Shown here: positions 38,038-46,906 of the stretch, piece after piece
Layout: each line of letters begins with the position of its first letter
Numbering within the stretch: position 1 is the first letter of the stretch
NCBI RefSeq assembly: GCF_029210365.1
Contig: NZ_JARGES010000043.1
Location: 310,001 to 374,000 of the forward strand
Direction: 5' to 3'
Length of the DNA: 64,000 bases
Source of the DNA: Mesorhizobium sp. YIM 152430
GTDB lineage: Bacteria; Pseudomonadota; Alphaproteobacteria; Rhizobiales; Rhizobiaceae
The notes under the pieces: generated by a model
The model's input: only the letters and a program-made list of their open reading frames with translations
Told to the model about the DNA's origin: nothing
Database searches by the model: none
Program-made: the position numbers and the translations under genes

Positions 38038-39846
38038 CTAGATGAGGTGTCGCACCTGTTTTCGCTCGTAGAATCGGGCATGGAGCAGATCCTTCCGGAA
38101 TGCCTGCTTCACGCCCAGCTTGTCGAGCTTCCCCTTCAGAGCCACGTGGTGGATGCCAGTGTCCTTTGATAAGGTGGCGAGGCTCACGTAGCGGTCGGCG
38201 AATCTCTCGACGCTTGCCGGCTTGAGGGCAATCCGACGCCTGCCCTGCACGGGGTTCCGACAAACGAAAGTTTCGATCAGTCCCTCGTCCACGAGCGCTC
38301 GAACCACCTTGCTCGATGTTCTGATCATGCCCTCGGCCTGGGTTATCGTCATGCCTTGGAAACGCCTAGTGACGACGGTTCGAACTTCGGCAGGATCGAC
38401 CAGAACCGACTGGAACCCGCGTTTGTCGGGATCGATGCGGGCATTTTGCAGCTGGTTGTCCAGAAGCATCCTCACGATGTCAGGAGCCCCACATCCCGCA
38501 GTCCGGGTCGCGTCGGCGATGCTTTGGAATTGCTGATCCGCCGCGGTAAGCATCCGGCCGTTGCAAATCAATCCGCGCAGAAACGCGTCCAGGCGGCTCT
38601 TCGGGAACGTGTGTTGTGTCAGCCGGCCATCTCCGGTTTCCACCAGAGGCTTTACGAACTCCTTGCCAAACCAGCGGCAGTCGACGTTCAGGTTCATGTA
38701 CCGCGCCGCGGCTTGCCAAGGCATCGCATCCCGCGCAAGCTCCAAGAAGTCCTGCGCGCGTGCAGCTTCAAAGAACACCCGATCGTTATGCAAGGCGGAC
38801 GACGAGGCATCTACGAACCCTGCTTTCTCCAGCAATCTACGCAAGCGCGTCGGGTGTGTTCGGATTTGCCTGGCCGCCGAACGCACCGAGTGGATCAAAC
38901 GTCTCTCTACGGGTTTGCCGATGCAGGTGTTGCCGGGCCCCAACGGCATCGTCGCAACGGACTGGTCGAAAACCAGATCACGAAGGATGTCGTACCCGGC
39001 GTCCGATGACTTGCACAGATAACGGTGGAGTGCCGGCCACGCTTCCGACGGCTTTACCGGCGGCACGGAAAGCCGACGCTGCACTTTTCCCAGCAACGCT
39101 TTGACGCCTTCATCGCCCAGACATGAGGCGTTGTATCCGTGCCGCGCCGCGCGCTCGACTTCCCCGGTATCCAAAGCCGAAACGTGCGTACCGGGGTACA
39201 AGTCGCACGCGCCCACCATCTCGCAGACGCGTCCCGCCGCGTCGATCCGGAAAAAATCGAGCCAGTGGCCTGTCCTGCCGCTGCCCCACAGACGGGAGTC
39301 GACATACGATTCGAAACCCTTTGCCCCGGCCTCGACGATGGGGCTTTTGGCAAGGCAACTCAGTCTCCGCTGGATGGAACCCGCGAAGTCGAGGCCGGAG
39401 CCTTCCGGAAACAGGAGTAGACCCACATCATGCCGGGGACAGGACCGATACGCGGTAAAGACCCAAGAAACCCGACGGTAGGGACGTAGCGCTTCCGGTG
39501 CGGTCCCGCGATCCCGATCCTCCGCCAAGCAAGAGGGACAGACGCGGAGCGCGTCGAAATCGAGACCTTGTACGGCCACGACCTCTCCGTTGATGCGGTA
39601 GCGGTTTCTCTCGACCCTCACGAACAACCGGCGCTCGAGTTCGGCGGGGTCTGCCCAAGTCACGTACGCGAGCCGTTCGACGGCCGCTTTCTCACCAACA
39701 CCAAGATCGTTTGGGTCGACCCCGATGTCGTGGCAGAAAGTACCCGGAGGACGCCTGTTGAACCAGGCGACCCGAGAGACGAAGCTCATCGTCGTCTCGT
39801 CGTCATTGAGCGCCACGGTAAGGGACTTGGGCAGACGTTGGGTCAC
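38038..39846 (-). CDS. tniQ: TniQ-family transposition target-site protein (TnsD-like)
   Basis: A 602-residue protein. The N-terminal TniQ domain includes ETTMSFVSRVAWFN and a zinc-finger pattern: CPSC (near residue 105), then VFTAYRSCPRHDVGLL carrying C..H. The remaining 400 residues hold several helix-turn-helix-like segments (AEGMIRTSSKVVRALVDEGLI). TniQ/TnsD proteins bind the target DNA and recruit TnsC. The start is a GTG overlapping the tnsC stop as GTGA; a longer frame reaches into tnsC and is rejected. Which target it recognises is unknown. Confidence 0.82.
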   Translation of the reverse strand: MTQRLPKSLTVALNDDETTMSFVSRVAWFNRRPPGTFCHDIGVDPNDLGVGEKAAVERLAYVTWADPAELERRLFVRVERNRYRINGEVVAVQGLDFDALRVCPSCLAEDRDRGTAPEALRPYRRVSWVFTAYRSCPRHDVGLLLFPEGSGLDFAGSIQRRLSCLAKSPIVEAGAKGFESYVDSRLWGSGRTGHWLDFFRIDAAGRVCEMVGACDLYPGTHVSALDTGEVERAARHGYNASCLGDEGVKALLGKVQRRLSVPPVKPSEAWPALHRYLCKSSDAGYDILRDLVFDQSVATMPLGPGNTCIGKPVERRLIHSVRSAARQIRTHPTRLRRLLEKAGFVDASSSALHNDRVFFEAARAQDFLELARDAMPWQAAARYMNLNVDCRWFGKEFVKPLVETGDGRLTQHTFPKSRLDAFLRGLICNGRMLTAADQQFQSIADATRTAGCGAPDIVRMLLDNQLQNARIDPDKRGFQSVLVDPAEVRTVVTRRFQGMTITQAEGMIRTSSKVVRALVDEGLIETFVCRNPVQGRRRIALKPASVERFADRYVSLATLSKDTGIHHVALKGKLDKLGVKQAFRKDLLHARFYERKQVRHLI

Positions 39847-40871
39847 TTGCGCCGCTCCAGTCGTGGTTTCTTCTGAACCAACGTGCTCGGGGACGAGGAG
39901 AGCGCATGCTGGAGCGCAGTGCCGACGCGGATGTCGCGCCAATCTCTCGACGTGAACACGTTCATGTCGTCGGCGCAGCCCGTCCGGAGCTTGTAGACCC
40001 GAGCGAAATGCCGGATCTCCAACGCGCGGCTTCCTTCGCGGAGCGCTGCCAACGCCGCGTCCTGAACGAACTCGATGGCGGTGCCGTATTGCCGTTCGGC
40101 GGCGTGGATCACTCGTGCCGCGAAGGTGCCGGCATCGCCGCCGACGTCAAGTCCGGCCTTTTGTTCGACCAGTCGCTTCAAACGCACGCCGAACCATTCC
40201 GCGTCGGCCTCGACGTCCAGCGAATCGAAACGCACCACCAGGCAACGCCTTTTGGTCTGGGTGTCCTCTTCTAGGAAAGCCGCGATCTCCGGAGTGCCGG
40301 ACAGGATCAGCGAGATGGGCCATTCGGGCCGTTGCACAAGGCCCTTCATCGTGTTCCGAATCTTTTGCGCTTCCTTTGTGGTGGCGTTCGTGATGACGTG
40401 CTGCAGCTCGTCGATGTGAAGGTAGCGAACCTGCCTGAGCTGAAGTCGTTCACGGACAAGGTTCCACACGACGTGTTCCTTGAGATCCCTCTTGAGGGGA
40501 TACCCCAGCTTTCCGAGCAGATCGATGCCGAGTTGCTTCAACGTGCAGGGTGACGGTGCCTTGGTGGATACCAGCGGGCTGTCAGCGTCGAGAACGTCCC
40601 AGTCCTTCAGTTCGGCCTGCGCCGCGAACACGCGCTCCAGGGCGCGTGTCTTTCCCGCACCGGACAGACCGACCAGCACGAGCATCTTGCCTTCCGCGAG
40701 CCGCCCCACGCGAACCCCGTCCGACTTGCGGCCGTGGTCGGCGTTATCGATCAATTCGTCTAACGCGTCGGCAAGGACGAGGTCACGCTCGCTTCCCAAA
40801 TAGGCCTTGAACAAGGCAGTCGCCACGGGTTGGAAGTCGCGCGGGCTTCCTGCTTCAATCGTCGTTTCCAT
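39843..40871 (-). CDS. tnsC: TnsC/TniB-like AAA+ ATPase
   Basis: A 342-residue ATPase. Walker A is GLSGAGKT (around residue 73), Walker B is YLHIDELQH (about 157), and LILSGTPEI is sensor-1. In Tn7-like elements this protein forms filaments on target DNA, joins the target selector to the transposase and controls strand transfer. The gene starts two bases after tnsB, whose end holds its GGAGG ribosome binding site, and overlaps tniQ by four bases. Confidence 0.88.
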   Translation of the reverse strand: METTIEAGSPRDFQPVATALFKAYLGSERDLVLADALDELIDNADHGRKSDGVRVGRLAEGKMLVLVGLSGAGKTRALERVFAAQAELKDWDVLDADSPLVSTKAPSPCTLKQLGIDLLGKLGYPLKRDLKEHVVWNLVRERLQLRQVRYLHIDELQHVITNATTKEAQKIRNTMKGLVQRPEWPISLILSGTPEIAAFLEEDTQTKRRCLVVRFDSLDVEADAEWFGVRLKRLVEQKAGLDVGGDAGTFAARVIHAAERQYGTAIEFVQDAALAALREGSRALEIRHFARVYKLRTGCADDMNVFTSRDWRDIRVGTALQHALSSSPSTLVQKKPRLERRK

Positions 40872-40873
40872 CC

Positions 40874-43006
40874 TTAGTCCTCCATAAAGAAATCGTCTGC
40901 GTCGACGGCCTTTTCCGCACGCGACTTTGTTTCTACTTCCTTGGACACGCCGCCGTCCGTTTCGGCGAGAACATCGTCGTCGATGCCGTAGACTTCATCG
41001 AACATGTCTTCGTCGGTTTCGGACGCAGCGCTGCTGGCGAACTTCGAGCCCACCGCAGCCAACGCGCGGATTTTGTCGCTTCCGTAAACAAGCGGCTTGA
41101 GCGCGGCACGCTTTTCGGCTCCGTCGGCAAACGCGCGGAACTCGGCCCGCGCCTGATCGGCGATCGGCTCCGCCGCCTTCGCTTCGGCGGCGAACCTCTC
41201 GCGGTCGGCATTTCGACGGTTCAACCAGCCGTCGAGGCTGACGCCGTCGAGATCCCGTCGCTTGGCGGGTACGGTCATCCATGCGTCATCGACCAGGACG
41301 AAAACCCGGCCGATGTCCGTCTGGTCGACGCTTACGACGACGTCGAGCGCGCCGCGCCGCTTGTGAAGTACATGGAGATCTTCGTGGGCGTACATGATGC
41401 CGAAGACCTCGACCCCCTCGCGCCGAAGCGCACGTTCCACCTTGGTTCCGAAAATCGGTCCGACGGTGTCGTCGTCCACGAGGGACACGCCGTAGCGACG
41501 CACCAACCGCTTCCAACATGCGTAGGGGGTTTCCCCGATCAATCCCTCATGCGGCGTATGGTGGTAGACGTCGACGACATAGCGCACCAACAGCCGGTAG
41601 AGCTCCTCCGGATCGACTACGGCATGCGCCTCCGCGTCGTAGTCGCCCTTATCGACGACATCCTTGAAAGTCCGTCCGTGGAACGTCGACACGAACTGCG
41701 TGTGGATCGTCGAGAAGACCCTCTCGATGCGGCCACGCATCTGGGGCAGGCCGGCCGGCGGGAACATCGCTTCCGCCCGTAAGTCACAGATGGCGGCGCG
41801 GGTGTCCTCCGCGATGTACGCTGGCCCCGTATCCATGACGACCGTGTCCCACAAGCCCGTCATCGGCCAGTCCGAAAGGCAATCGGCCGCTGCGGCGATA
41901 TCCCGCTTGTCCAGCAAAGCCATCCGCATCGTCGCCAGCGCGTCCTCGGCCGTCGGGGATTTCTTGATAAGGTGGACGGCCAGAACGCATCGGGTTGCGG
42001 AGTCGATCATCAGCGACACCCAGACTCGGGACCGCTTCACTTTCGCCTTTTGCTGCGGTGTCAGTTTCGCCCATAAGTCGGACCGCATGAGGACAGTGTG
42101 AAGCTGCACGTTCCACTCGTCCATCTCCACGCGCTCCAGCGGCCGCGTGACGGCGACGCCAAGCCTGACCGGGTCGAACTTGTCGCGCGCCGCAGCCAGT
42201 CCGTTGCGGCTGGCCGCGACTTGGAAGGCATTGAGCTTCTTGACTTCATTCCTGAGCGCGGTCTTGCCCGGCACCCCGACGTATTCCTCTCCACGGTCGG
42301 CCCGCTTGGCGTTCAATGCGTCGATCTCGGAGCGAAGCACGTCATGGAGCATCTTGTAGGTCGGCCTCTTCCCGTCGCCGTAGCCGGCGGCAACGCGGGC
42401 GAGCACGGCCCTGACTTCGGGATCGAAACGCTCCGTACGATTGCCGCTGCGTCCCCAGCGGTCTCGCAACACGATCGGGTCCAGGTTGGCGGCCTCGTAT
42501 TTGCGGAGCCATCGCAGCGCGGTCGAAGGCGCGGGGGGAAGACGCATGGCCACTTTGCTGCCGCAGCGCCCCTTGGCGGATCGTCGTCCCAGGTCCGCTG
42601 CGGTGATGAAAGGCGCGATCCGCTCGATAGCTTCCTTCGCGGAGCTTTCCGACCGGCCGCATTCTTCCCGGGCTTCCATTTGCCGAAACCGGTCGCACCA
42701 GTCCTGCTTCCAGAAGATTTTTTCCCGTTCAGCGTGGGAAAGGCCGGAGAGACCGGCCTTGTCCGGCCCCCGGCCATCGACCTTGACAGGCGCGAAAAAG
42801 TCGGGACACCGCTTGATCGCCCGACGGTCCCACAGGCCGCTAAGCTGTTCGTGGCTGAACTCTTCGCACAGGTCCGGCGTCGCTACGCGGCGCAAGACGT
42901 GGCGGTCGGGATCGGACGAGAAGGAAGTGTATTCCACGCCGTCGATCACGATTTTATCGTGGATCCCGAAATGCATCCGCATGACGTTAGAGTGATGATG
43001 TGACAT
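40874..43006 (-). CDS. tnsB: TnsB-like DDE transposase (Mu/rve superfamily)
   Basis: A 710-residue integrase-core transposase. The catalytic triad is visible as VEMDEW (first D, about residue 296), VVMDTGPAY (second D, about 385) and RGRIERVFSTIH (E, about 422). Helix-turn-helix-like DNA-binding regions precede it (APSTALRWLRKYE) and a Mu-type C-terminal beta domain follows, ending in a very acidic tail. It cuts the 3' ends and joins them to target DNA. The ATG at 43006 has AAGGAGGG before it, 11 bases after tnsA. Confidence 0.9.
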   Translation of the reverse strand: MSHHHSNVMRMHFGIHDKIVIDGVEYTSFSSDPDRHVLRRVATPDLCEEFSHEQLSGLWDRRAIKRCPDFFAPVKVDGRGPDKAGLSGLSHAEREKIFWKQDWCDRFRQMEAREECGRSESSAKEAIERIAPFITAADLGRRSAKGRCGSKVAMRLPPAPSTALRWLRKYEAANLDPIVLRDRWGRSGNRTERFDPEVRAVLARVAAGYGDGKRPTYKMLHDVLRSEIDALNAKRADRGEEYVGVPGKTALRNEVKKLNAFQVAASRNGLAAARDKFDPVRLGVAVTRPLERVEMDEWNVQLHTVLMRSDLWAKLTPQQKAKVKRSRVWVSLMIDSATRCVLAVHLIKKSPTAEDALATMRMALLDKRDIAAAADCLSDWPMTGLWDTVVMDTGPAYIAEDTRAAICDLRAEAMFPPAGLPQMRGRIERVFSTIHTQFVSTFHGRTFKDVVDKGDYDAEAHAVVDPEELYRLLVRYVVDVYHHTPHEGLIGETPYACWKRLVRRYGVSLVDDDTVGPIFGTKVERALRREGVEVFGIMYAHEDLHVLHKRRGALDVVVSVDQTDIGRVFVLVDDAWMTVPAKRRDLDGVSLDGWLNRRNADRERFAAEAKAAEPIADQARAEFRAFADGAEKRAALKPLVYGSDKIRALAAVGSKFASSAASETDEDMFDEVYGIDDDVLAETDGGVSKEVETKSRAEKAVDADDFFMED

Positions 43007-43017
43007 GTCCGCCCTCC

Positions 43018-43944
43018 TTACTTGGCTTGCAGGTTGCTGTTGCAGATCCGGGAGTCGTGGTTGAAAGTCCCGCCGTCCACGCATCGGATGAGACCCAGTC
43101 CGAAGAGACGGACCGCGGCGTAAAACCCCTCCGGGCTGTCCAGGCCGGCAGCCCGTAGGATGTGCGACAGGGGCGCGACGCCGTGGAGCCTCGCCAGGAA
43201 GCTTCGCAGCACCGTGACCTCCCGGGCATCCGCGACGCGGTTGGCATGCAGGATCAAGCGCGCGTTCACGGCCCGATCGCGTGTAATGTGCCGATCGGTA
43301 CGCAGCAGGACGTTTGATTTGACGGAGCCTGACCTACGAATGCTGTCCAGGGTGCCGCGGATCCCGCTCTTTTCTACATCCGCTTCATACTTCACGGAGA
43401 TGGCGTGCTCGGTACCGTCGCGGAGGGTCGCCACGAAATCGAAAAAGTGATTCCTTTCGACGTCGTCGGAGGCTTTGAAAGCGACGGGACCTACTTGTTC
43501 GCAGAGCCGCGCGACGCGCGGGTCGGCCAGGAGGATGAACGCGGCGTTGCGCTCGAGTGAGCTTTCGTAATGCATCTCGCGGTCGTCTCGAGGATTGATG
43601 ATCGTTCCGCGGAACGATCCCCTCGACCGCATCGCCACGGGCCGACCGGCAAGCGAAGCCAGGGGTCGGCCACGACGGGCGGTCCGTCGCTCCTCCTCGA
43701 CCGGCGCGCGGAAGAAGTTATGGCCATCCGCGGATGCGGGATGGCTTGCGACCGCTGCCGGATCGCCGTGACTTTCCGGCACATAGCTTGGTTCTGTTTC
43801 TCGGTTGCCAGTATCTCCCGTTGAGAGCTGGCTCCCGCCGTTGCCGACCTCTAAGGCATGCGGCGGCATCGGCTTCGTGCGCCCGGCCGTACGGGTCGGC
43901 TGCGAGCTGGTTTCGTCATCGGAAAAGTCGTCTTTGGTTCCCAT
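43018..43944 (-). CDS. tnsA: TnsA-like endonuclease
   Basis: A 308-residue protein. The first about 110 residues are disordered and low-complexity. The nuclease core follows: YESSLERNAAFILLADPRV (catalytic E), FFDFVATLRDG (D) and HAISVKYEAD (the K of the xVK motif), as in restriction-endonuclease-like TnsA, which cuts the 5' ends for cut-and-paste transposition. A C-terminal winged-helix-like part (APLSHILRAAGLDSPEGFYAAVRLF) would contact TnsB/TnsC. It is the first gene of the operon. The extended disordered N-terminus is unusual. Confidence 0.8.
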   Translation of the reverse strand: MGTKDDFSDDETSSQPTRTAGRTKPMPPHALEVGNGGSQLSTGDTGNRETEPSYVPESHGDPAAVASHPASADGHNFFRAPVEEERRTARRGRPLASLAGRPVAMRSRGSFRGTIINPRDDREMHYESSLERNAAFILLADPRVARLCEQVGPVAFKASDDVERNHFFDFVATLRDGTEHAISVKYEADVEKSGIRGTLDSIRRSGSVKSNVLLRTDRHITRDRAVNARLILHANRVADAREVTVLRSFLARLHGVAPLSHILRAAGLDSPEGFYAAVRLFGLGLIRCVDGGTFNHDSRICNSNLQAK

Positions 43945-44550
43945 TTGAGTGAACTCCGTCGTTCCCCGGCGCTACGGCCGTGGTGAGAGGTATTGATGTC
44001 CCGCAGTTCGGCCGGCGCGACCGCACGAGCGGACACGGGACGAACTCGCGTTTGGGAATTGAGGTGGGAGCGGTAGACGAGCGGCCGTCTCGCCAAGACG
44101 ACAAGCAGCGCTGTCCTCTAGCTACGGGACCGATGCCGTCCGGAAACGCGCACCGAAACGTGCTAGGCGATCATGACGCGACTATGTCTTGGAGATTGCC
44201 GAAGACAGGCGATCGGCGAATCTACGCGCTTGCTGAGCCTATCGGCTCGGACATATCAGCTTTGATACGGTCATGCTGCGCAACCTTGCAAGGACAAGGA
44301 CAAGCATGCTTCGTACATGTCCGACGATCGGCTGTCAAGCGGGGCTGTCCAAAGACGCCTCCGTCCCGAGCGTTGATTTCCAGTGGCCCGATGATCCTTC
44401 CAGCGGGTTTAACCGTCCGCTCGACCGGCGATCCCGGCCGCGGACTATGCTCGTGCGCTCTCCGCCGCGGCAGCCGCGATGGGGATAAGTCTGGTCGAGC
44501 CTTGACGCGCATCCGGTGACCGGCTCTATTGCATCAAGGTTCGGTTGCTA
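43945..44550. other. non-coding region upstream of tnsA
   Basis: About 600 bases without a convincing gene. It contains several copies of a short TGTCC/TGTCCG motif in both directions (near 44029, 44248, 44288-44299, 44315, 44345) and a small palindrome GAGCC-TATC-GGCTC near 44235. This is where a Tn7-like right end with TnsB-binding sites would be expected, but no inverted-repeat partner was found. Confidence 0.4.
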
Positions 44551-44618
44551 GGCGGACGACGGGAATCGAACCCATATTCCGGGGTGGCTAACCGCGGTTT
44601 ACACCAGTAAACGTCCGT
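44551..44618 (-). tRNA. tRNA-like sequence (degenerate, short D-arm)
   Basis: On the minus strand a T-arm ATGGG-TTCGATT-CCCGT is perfectly formed with a canonical loop, followed by 3' acceptor CGTCCGC. The 5' side ACGGACG pairs at six of seven positions. Between them fit a short D-like arm (TTTAC-TGGT-GTAAA) and an anticodon-like stem with one C-C mismatch around the loop TTAGCCA (AGC at anticodon position). No CCA is encoded. It could be a decayed tRNA, a mobile-element tRNA or an integration-site fragment; a functional tRNA is doubtful. Confidence 0.4.
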
Positions 44619-44621
44619 ACC

Positions 44622-44662
44622 GGGAGTGGCGTCGGTTGCACCCGATTCCACTCCCACTTTTT
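44622..44662 (+). terminator. strong hairpin with T-tract next to the tRNA-like sequence
   Basis: GGGAGTGG (44622-44629) pairs with CCACTCCC (44648-44655), continued inside by GTCGG/CCGAT around a TTGCAC loop, and is followed by ACTTTTT on the plus strand. It has the form of a plus-strand terminator, yet no plus-strand gene precedes it. It may belong to the tRNA-like structure or end the minus-strand gene at 44671. Confidence 0.6.
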
Positions 44663-44670
44663 ATCCGGCT

Positions 44671-45195
44671 CTAGTCGGTTTCAAGTCTCGTCCTCCCTTG
44701 TTCGGTGATGCTCAAGTCGTGGCCGCTGCGGGCGATCAGCCCGCTCGACTGTAGACGCGTTTTCGCCTTGTCTGCGGCCGATCTGGTCCAGCCTCTTCCC
44801 ATGACCAGGTCCGTGATATCGCCCGAGGGCAAAGGACCGTCGGACTCGGCCAACGCCAAGAGAATGATCCGCCAAGCGGGTTCCTGTCCCGCGCCCTGCC
44901 GCTCGCTTGAGGCGACGGCGGCCCTTGACGGTTCCTCGATGCCGTTCCCTCCGGCGGCTGGGAGATGCTTTGGGCGCGGGGCGACCGGAAGAATCGGAGC
45001 GAAAGCCTCTTCCTCGAGCGCGGCCCGTGCCAAACGCGCGTTAAGGGCATCGCGATCGGCGAGATAACGGGACAGCGCGGCCAACCTCTTGTCGGCCGCC
45101 TCGGCATCGATTTCGCGAAGCTCCCTTGCCAACCCCTCGGACAACGCCGCGGCACGGCGTCGGATTTCAAGGATTTTGTCGTCGGGTCTGGACAT
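44671..45195 (-). CDS. hypothetical protein with coiled coil and winged-helix-like C-terminus
   Basis: A 174-residue protein not recognised as a known family. Residues 1-70 are strongly helical and charged (IRRRAAALSEGLARELREIDAEA). A proline-rich linker follows. The last 60 residues (WRIILLALAESDGPLPSGDI, then GWTRSAADKAKTRLQSSGLI) look like a winged helix. The ATG at 45195 has GGAG upstream. It lies directly beside the tRNA-like sequence and is flanked on both sides by TGTCCG-type motifs. Confidence 0.65.
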   Translation of the reverse strand: MSRPDDKILEIRRRAAALSEGLARELREIDAEAADKRLAALSRYLADRDALNARLARAALEEEAFAPILPVAPRPKHLPAAGGNGIEEPSRAAVASSERQGAGQEPAWRIILLALAESDGPLPSGDITDLVMGRGWTRSAADKAKTRLQSSGLIARSGHDLSITEQGRTRLETD

Positions 45196-45526
45196 GATTG
45201 CTCCGTGTCTTGACCATTCGTAAACCGGCGGATTCACGTTGTCGATGCCCGGCGAATCGGCTCGAATCTTGTCCACAGCTTCTGGACGATGGACGTCATG
45301 TCGTGCCCGGCAAAGCGGACCGTTACAAGATTGTCCGATCGAGGGAAGCTGCGGAAGGCGGGATACTACCGTGTCCGGTCATTTTGATCGATCATGTCCG
45401 GTCTCCGGACGTCCTCGCGCGCATGGGCTTTGCGCCGTTTGATCTTTGCGGCGGGCTCGGACGCTCTAGGTGCTTCATGTCCTCTGGCGGCTTCGTTCGA
45501 CAGCGCCGGCATCGACCACCCCCTTT
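45196..45526. other. intergenic region with clustered TGTCC motifs
   Basis: About 330 bases without a convincing gene. It has TTGTCC near 45265, TTGTCCG near 45337, GTGTCCG near 45372 and ATGTCCG near 45395, the last two followed by GTC. The same short motif clusters beyond the next gene, at 44029-44350. Confidence 0.35.
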
Positions 45527-46843
45527 TCAAGGCGGCGACGGACCTTGAAGCCCCGGCGGCGGCACTTGGTCGGCATCGGGATCACGCCCTTGCCTTTGGT
45601 CGAGCCACCGCATTGCCGGGGTGACCGTCGTGCCGTGCAAGATGATCGAGAACGACACGACCACGCCGACGATCGCCCAAAGGCGGTCGCCTTCTTGAAT
45701 CGACAGGTGGTTGAGACCGTAGGCAAGATAGTAAAACGATCCCACACCGCGTATCCCAAAGAAGGCGAGTGGAAGCCGCTCGCTCCATGTCGCGTTCGAT
45801 CCCGCCAATCCGAAGAGGCCAGTTGCGGGTCGGATGACTAGGAGGATTGCGACCGCCGCGAGAATGTCCATGGTCCGCAAGGGTGCCAGGAGCCCACTGA
45901 CCAATGCCCCACCGAAAAGGACCAGCAGGATCATCATCAGCAGCCGCTCTACTTGCTCTGTCACGTCATGCATCTGACGATGGAATTCATGCTCGCGGTG
46001 CGCGTGGCGGAGAGTGAGCGCGGTGACGAAGACGGCAAGAAACCCGTAGCACTTGACCAATTCTGTCAGGCCGTAGGACACGAATGTGGCGGCCAAGGCG
46101 ATCAGGCCGTCGCCCGTCTTAGCCAGCTTCGTGTCGGCGGGCACGTGGAAGGTGAGCCAGCCGAACGCGCGGCCGACCAGCCAGCCGCCGGCAATCCCGG
46201 CACCGATCTCCCAAATCACGCTGTGAAAGACCCAGTCGGTCACCCAGGGATCTCCGGTGGCCGCCGACAGTCCGAGCGCGATCGCGAGGTTCACGAAGGG
46301 GAACGCAAACCCGTCGTTCAAGCCGGCCTCGGACGTCAGACCGAAACGGACCTCGTCCTCTTCACCCGACTTCGGGGGCCCGACCTGCACGTCCGCGGCA
46401 AGGACCGGATCGGTCGGAGCGAGGCTTGCTGCGAGAAGCAGGGCTATCGCCCACGGGAGCCCGAGTGCCCATACGCCCAAGAGCACTATTCCGAAAATGC
46501 TGAGCGGCATGGTGATCGCAAGCAAGCGCCACGTCACGGTCCACCGTACCCAGCTGAAGGGACGGTCAAGCTTCAGGCCCGCTCCCATGAGCGCGACGAT
46601 GACGACCAGTTCGGTAAAGCGCTCGGCAAATTCCGGGTATGCCAATGGCAAAGGTTCGTCAGAAATCCGCGGCACCGAGAACAAGGCGGCTCCTAGGGCA
46701 ACGCATACGATAGGCAGCGATAGCGGCGCGCGTTTGAGGGCCAAAGGCAGCCACGCTACAAGCGCGATCAAGAACCCAAGCCCGGTGAGCACCAGGATGT
46801 ACGGATCGGCTGACCATTCGTTGAATGCGGGCATGACTTTCAA
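45527..46843 (-). CDS. cation:proton antiporter (CPA1 type)
   Basis: A 438-residue membrane protein with about twelve hydrophobic segments. LAPTDPVLAADVQVGPP and SEAGLNDGFAFPFV are the characteristic ion-binding half-helices of CPA1 Na+(K+)/H+ antiporters, with the D/N residues needed for exchange. It should export Na+ or K+ in return for protons. MPAFNEW, three codons in, is an alternative start. The C-terminal tail is short and proline-rich. It lies between the hypothetical gene at 44671 and the nuclease-like genes. Confidence 0.9.
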   Translation of the reverse strand: MKVMPAFNEWSADPYILVLTGLGFLIALVAWLPLALKRAPLSLPIVCVALGAALFSVPRISDEPLPLAYPEFAERFTELVVIVALMGAGLKLDRPFSWVRWTVTWRLLAITMPLSIFGIVLLGVWALGLPWAIALLLAASLAPTDPVLAADVQVGPPKSGEEDEVRFGLTSEAGLNDGFAFPFVNLAIALGLSAATGDPWVTDWVFHSVIWEIGAGIAGGWLVGRAFGWLTFHVPADTKLAKTGDGLIALAATFVSYGLTELVKCYGFLAVFVTALTLRHAHREHEFHRQMHDVTEQVERLLMMILLVLFGGALVSGLLAPLRTMDILAAVAILLVIRPATGLFGLAGSNATWSERLPLAFFGIRGVGSFYYLAYGLNHLSIQEGDRLWAIVGVVVSFSIILHGTTVTPAMRWLDQRQGRDPDADQVPPPGLQGPSPP

Positions 46844-46906
46844 CCGTCAAGAACGCGCTTTTGACCCAGCGGCTCGGCCCAAGCTTGAAAGAGCCCTCGC
46901 CGTCCA

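Larger units (their letters stand above)
37991..44550 (-). mobile_element. Tn7-like transposition module (tnsA-tnsB-tnsC-tniQ); ends not located
   Basis: Four tightly packed genes on the minus strand encode a TnsA-like endonuclease, a TnsB-like DDE transposase, a TnsC/TniB-like AAA+ regulator and a TniQ-family target selector. Gaps are 11 and 2 bases, then a 4-base overlap, and a terminator closes the operon. This is the heteromeric core of Tn7-like elements. In such elements one end lies just upstream of tnsA, here to the right, within 43945-44550 or somewhat beyond. I could not find terminal inverted repeats or a target duplication, so the given limits are only the module and adjacent spacer. 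Confidence 0.7.

Noticed and set aside
37000-38040. CRISPR array or Cas genes linked to the Tn7-like module
   Set aside because: No regularly spaced repeats and no Cas-like frames on either side of the operon, so a CRISPR-guided transposon is not supported.
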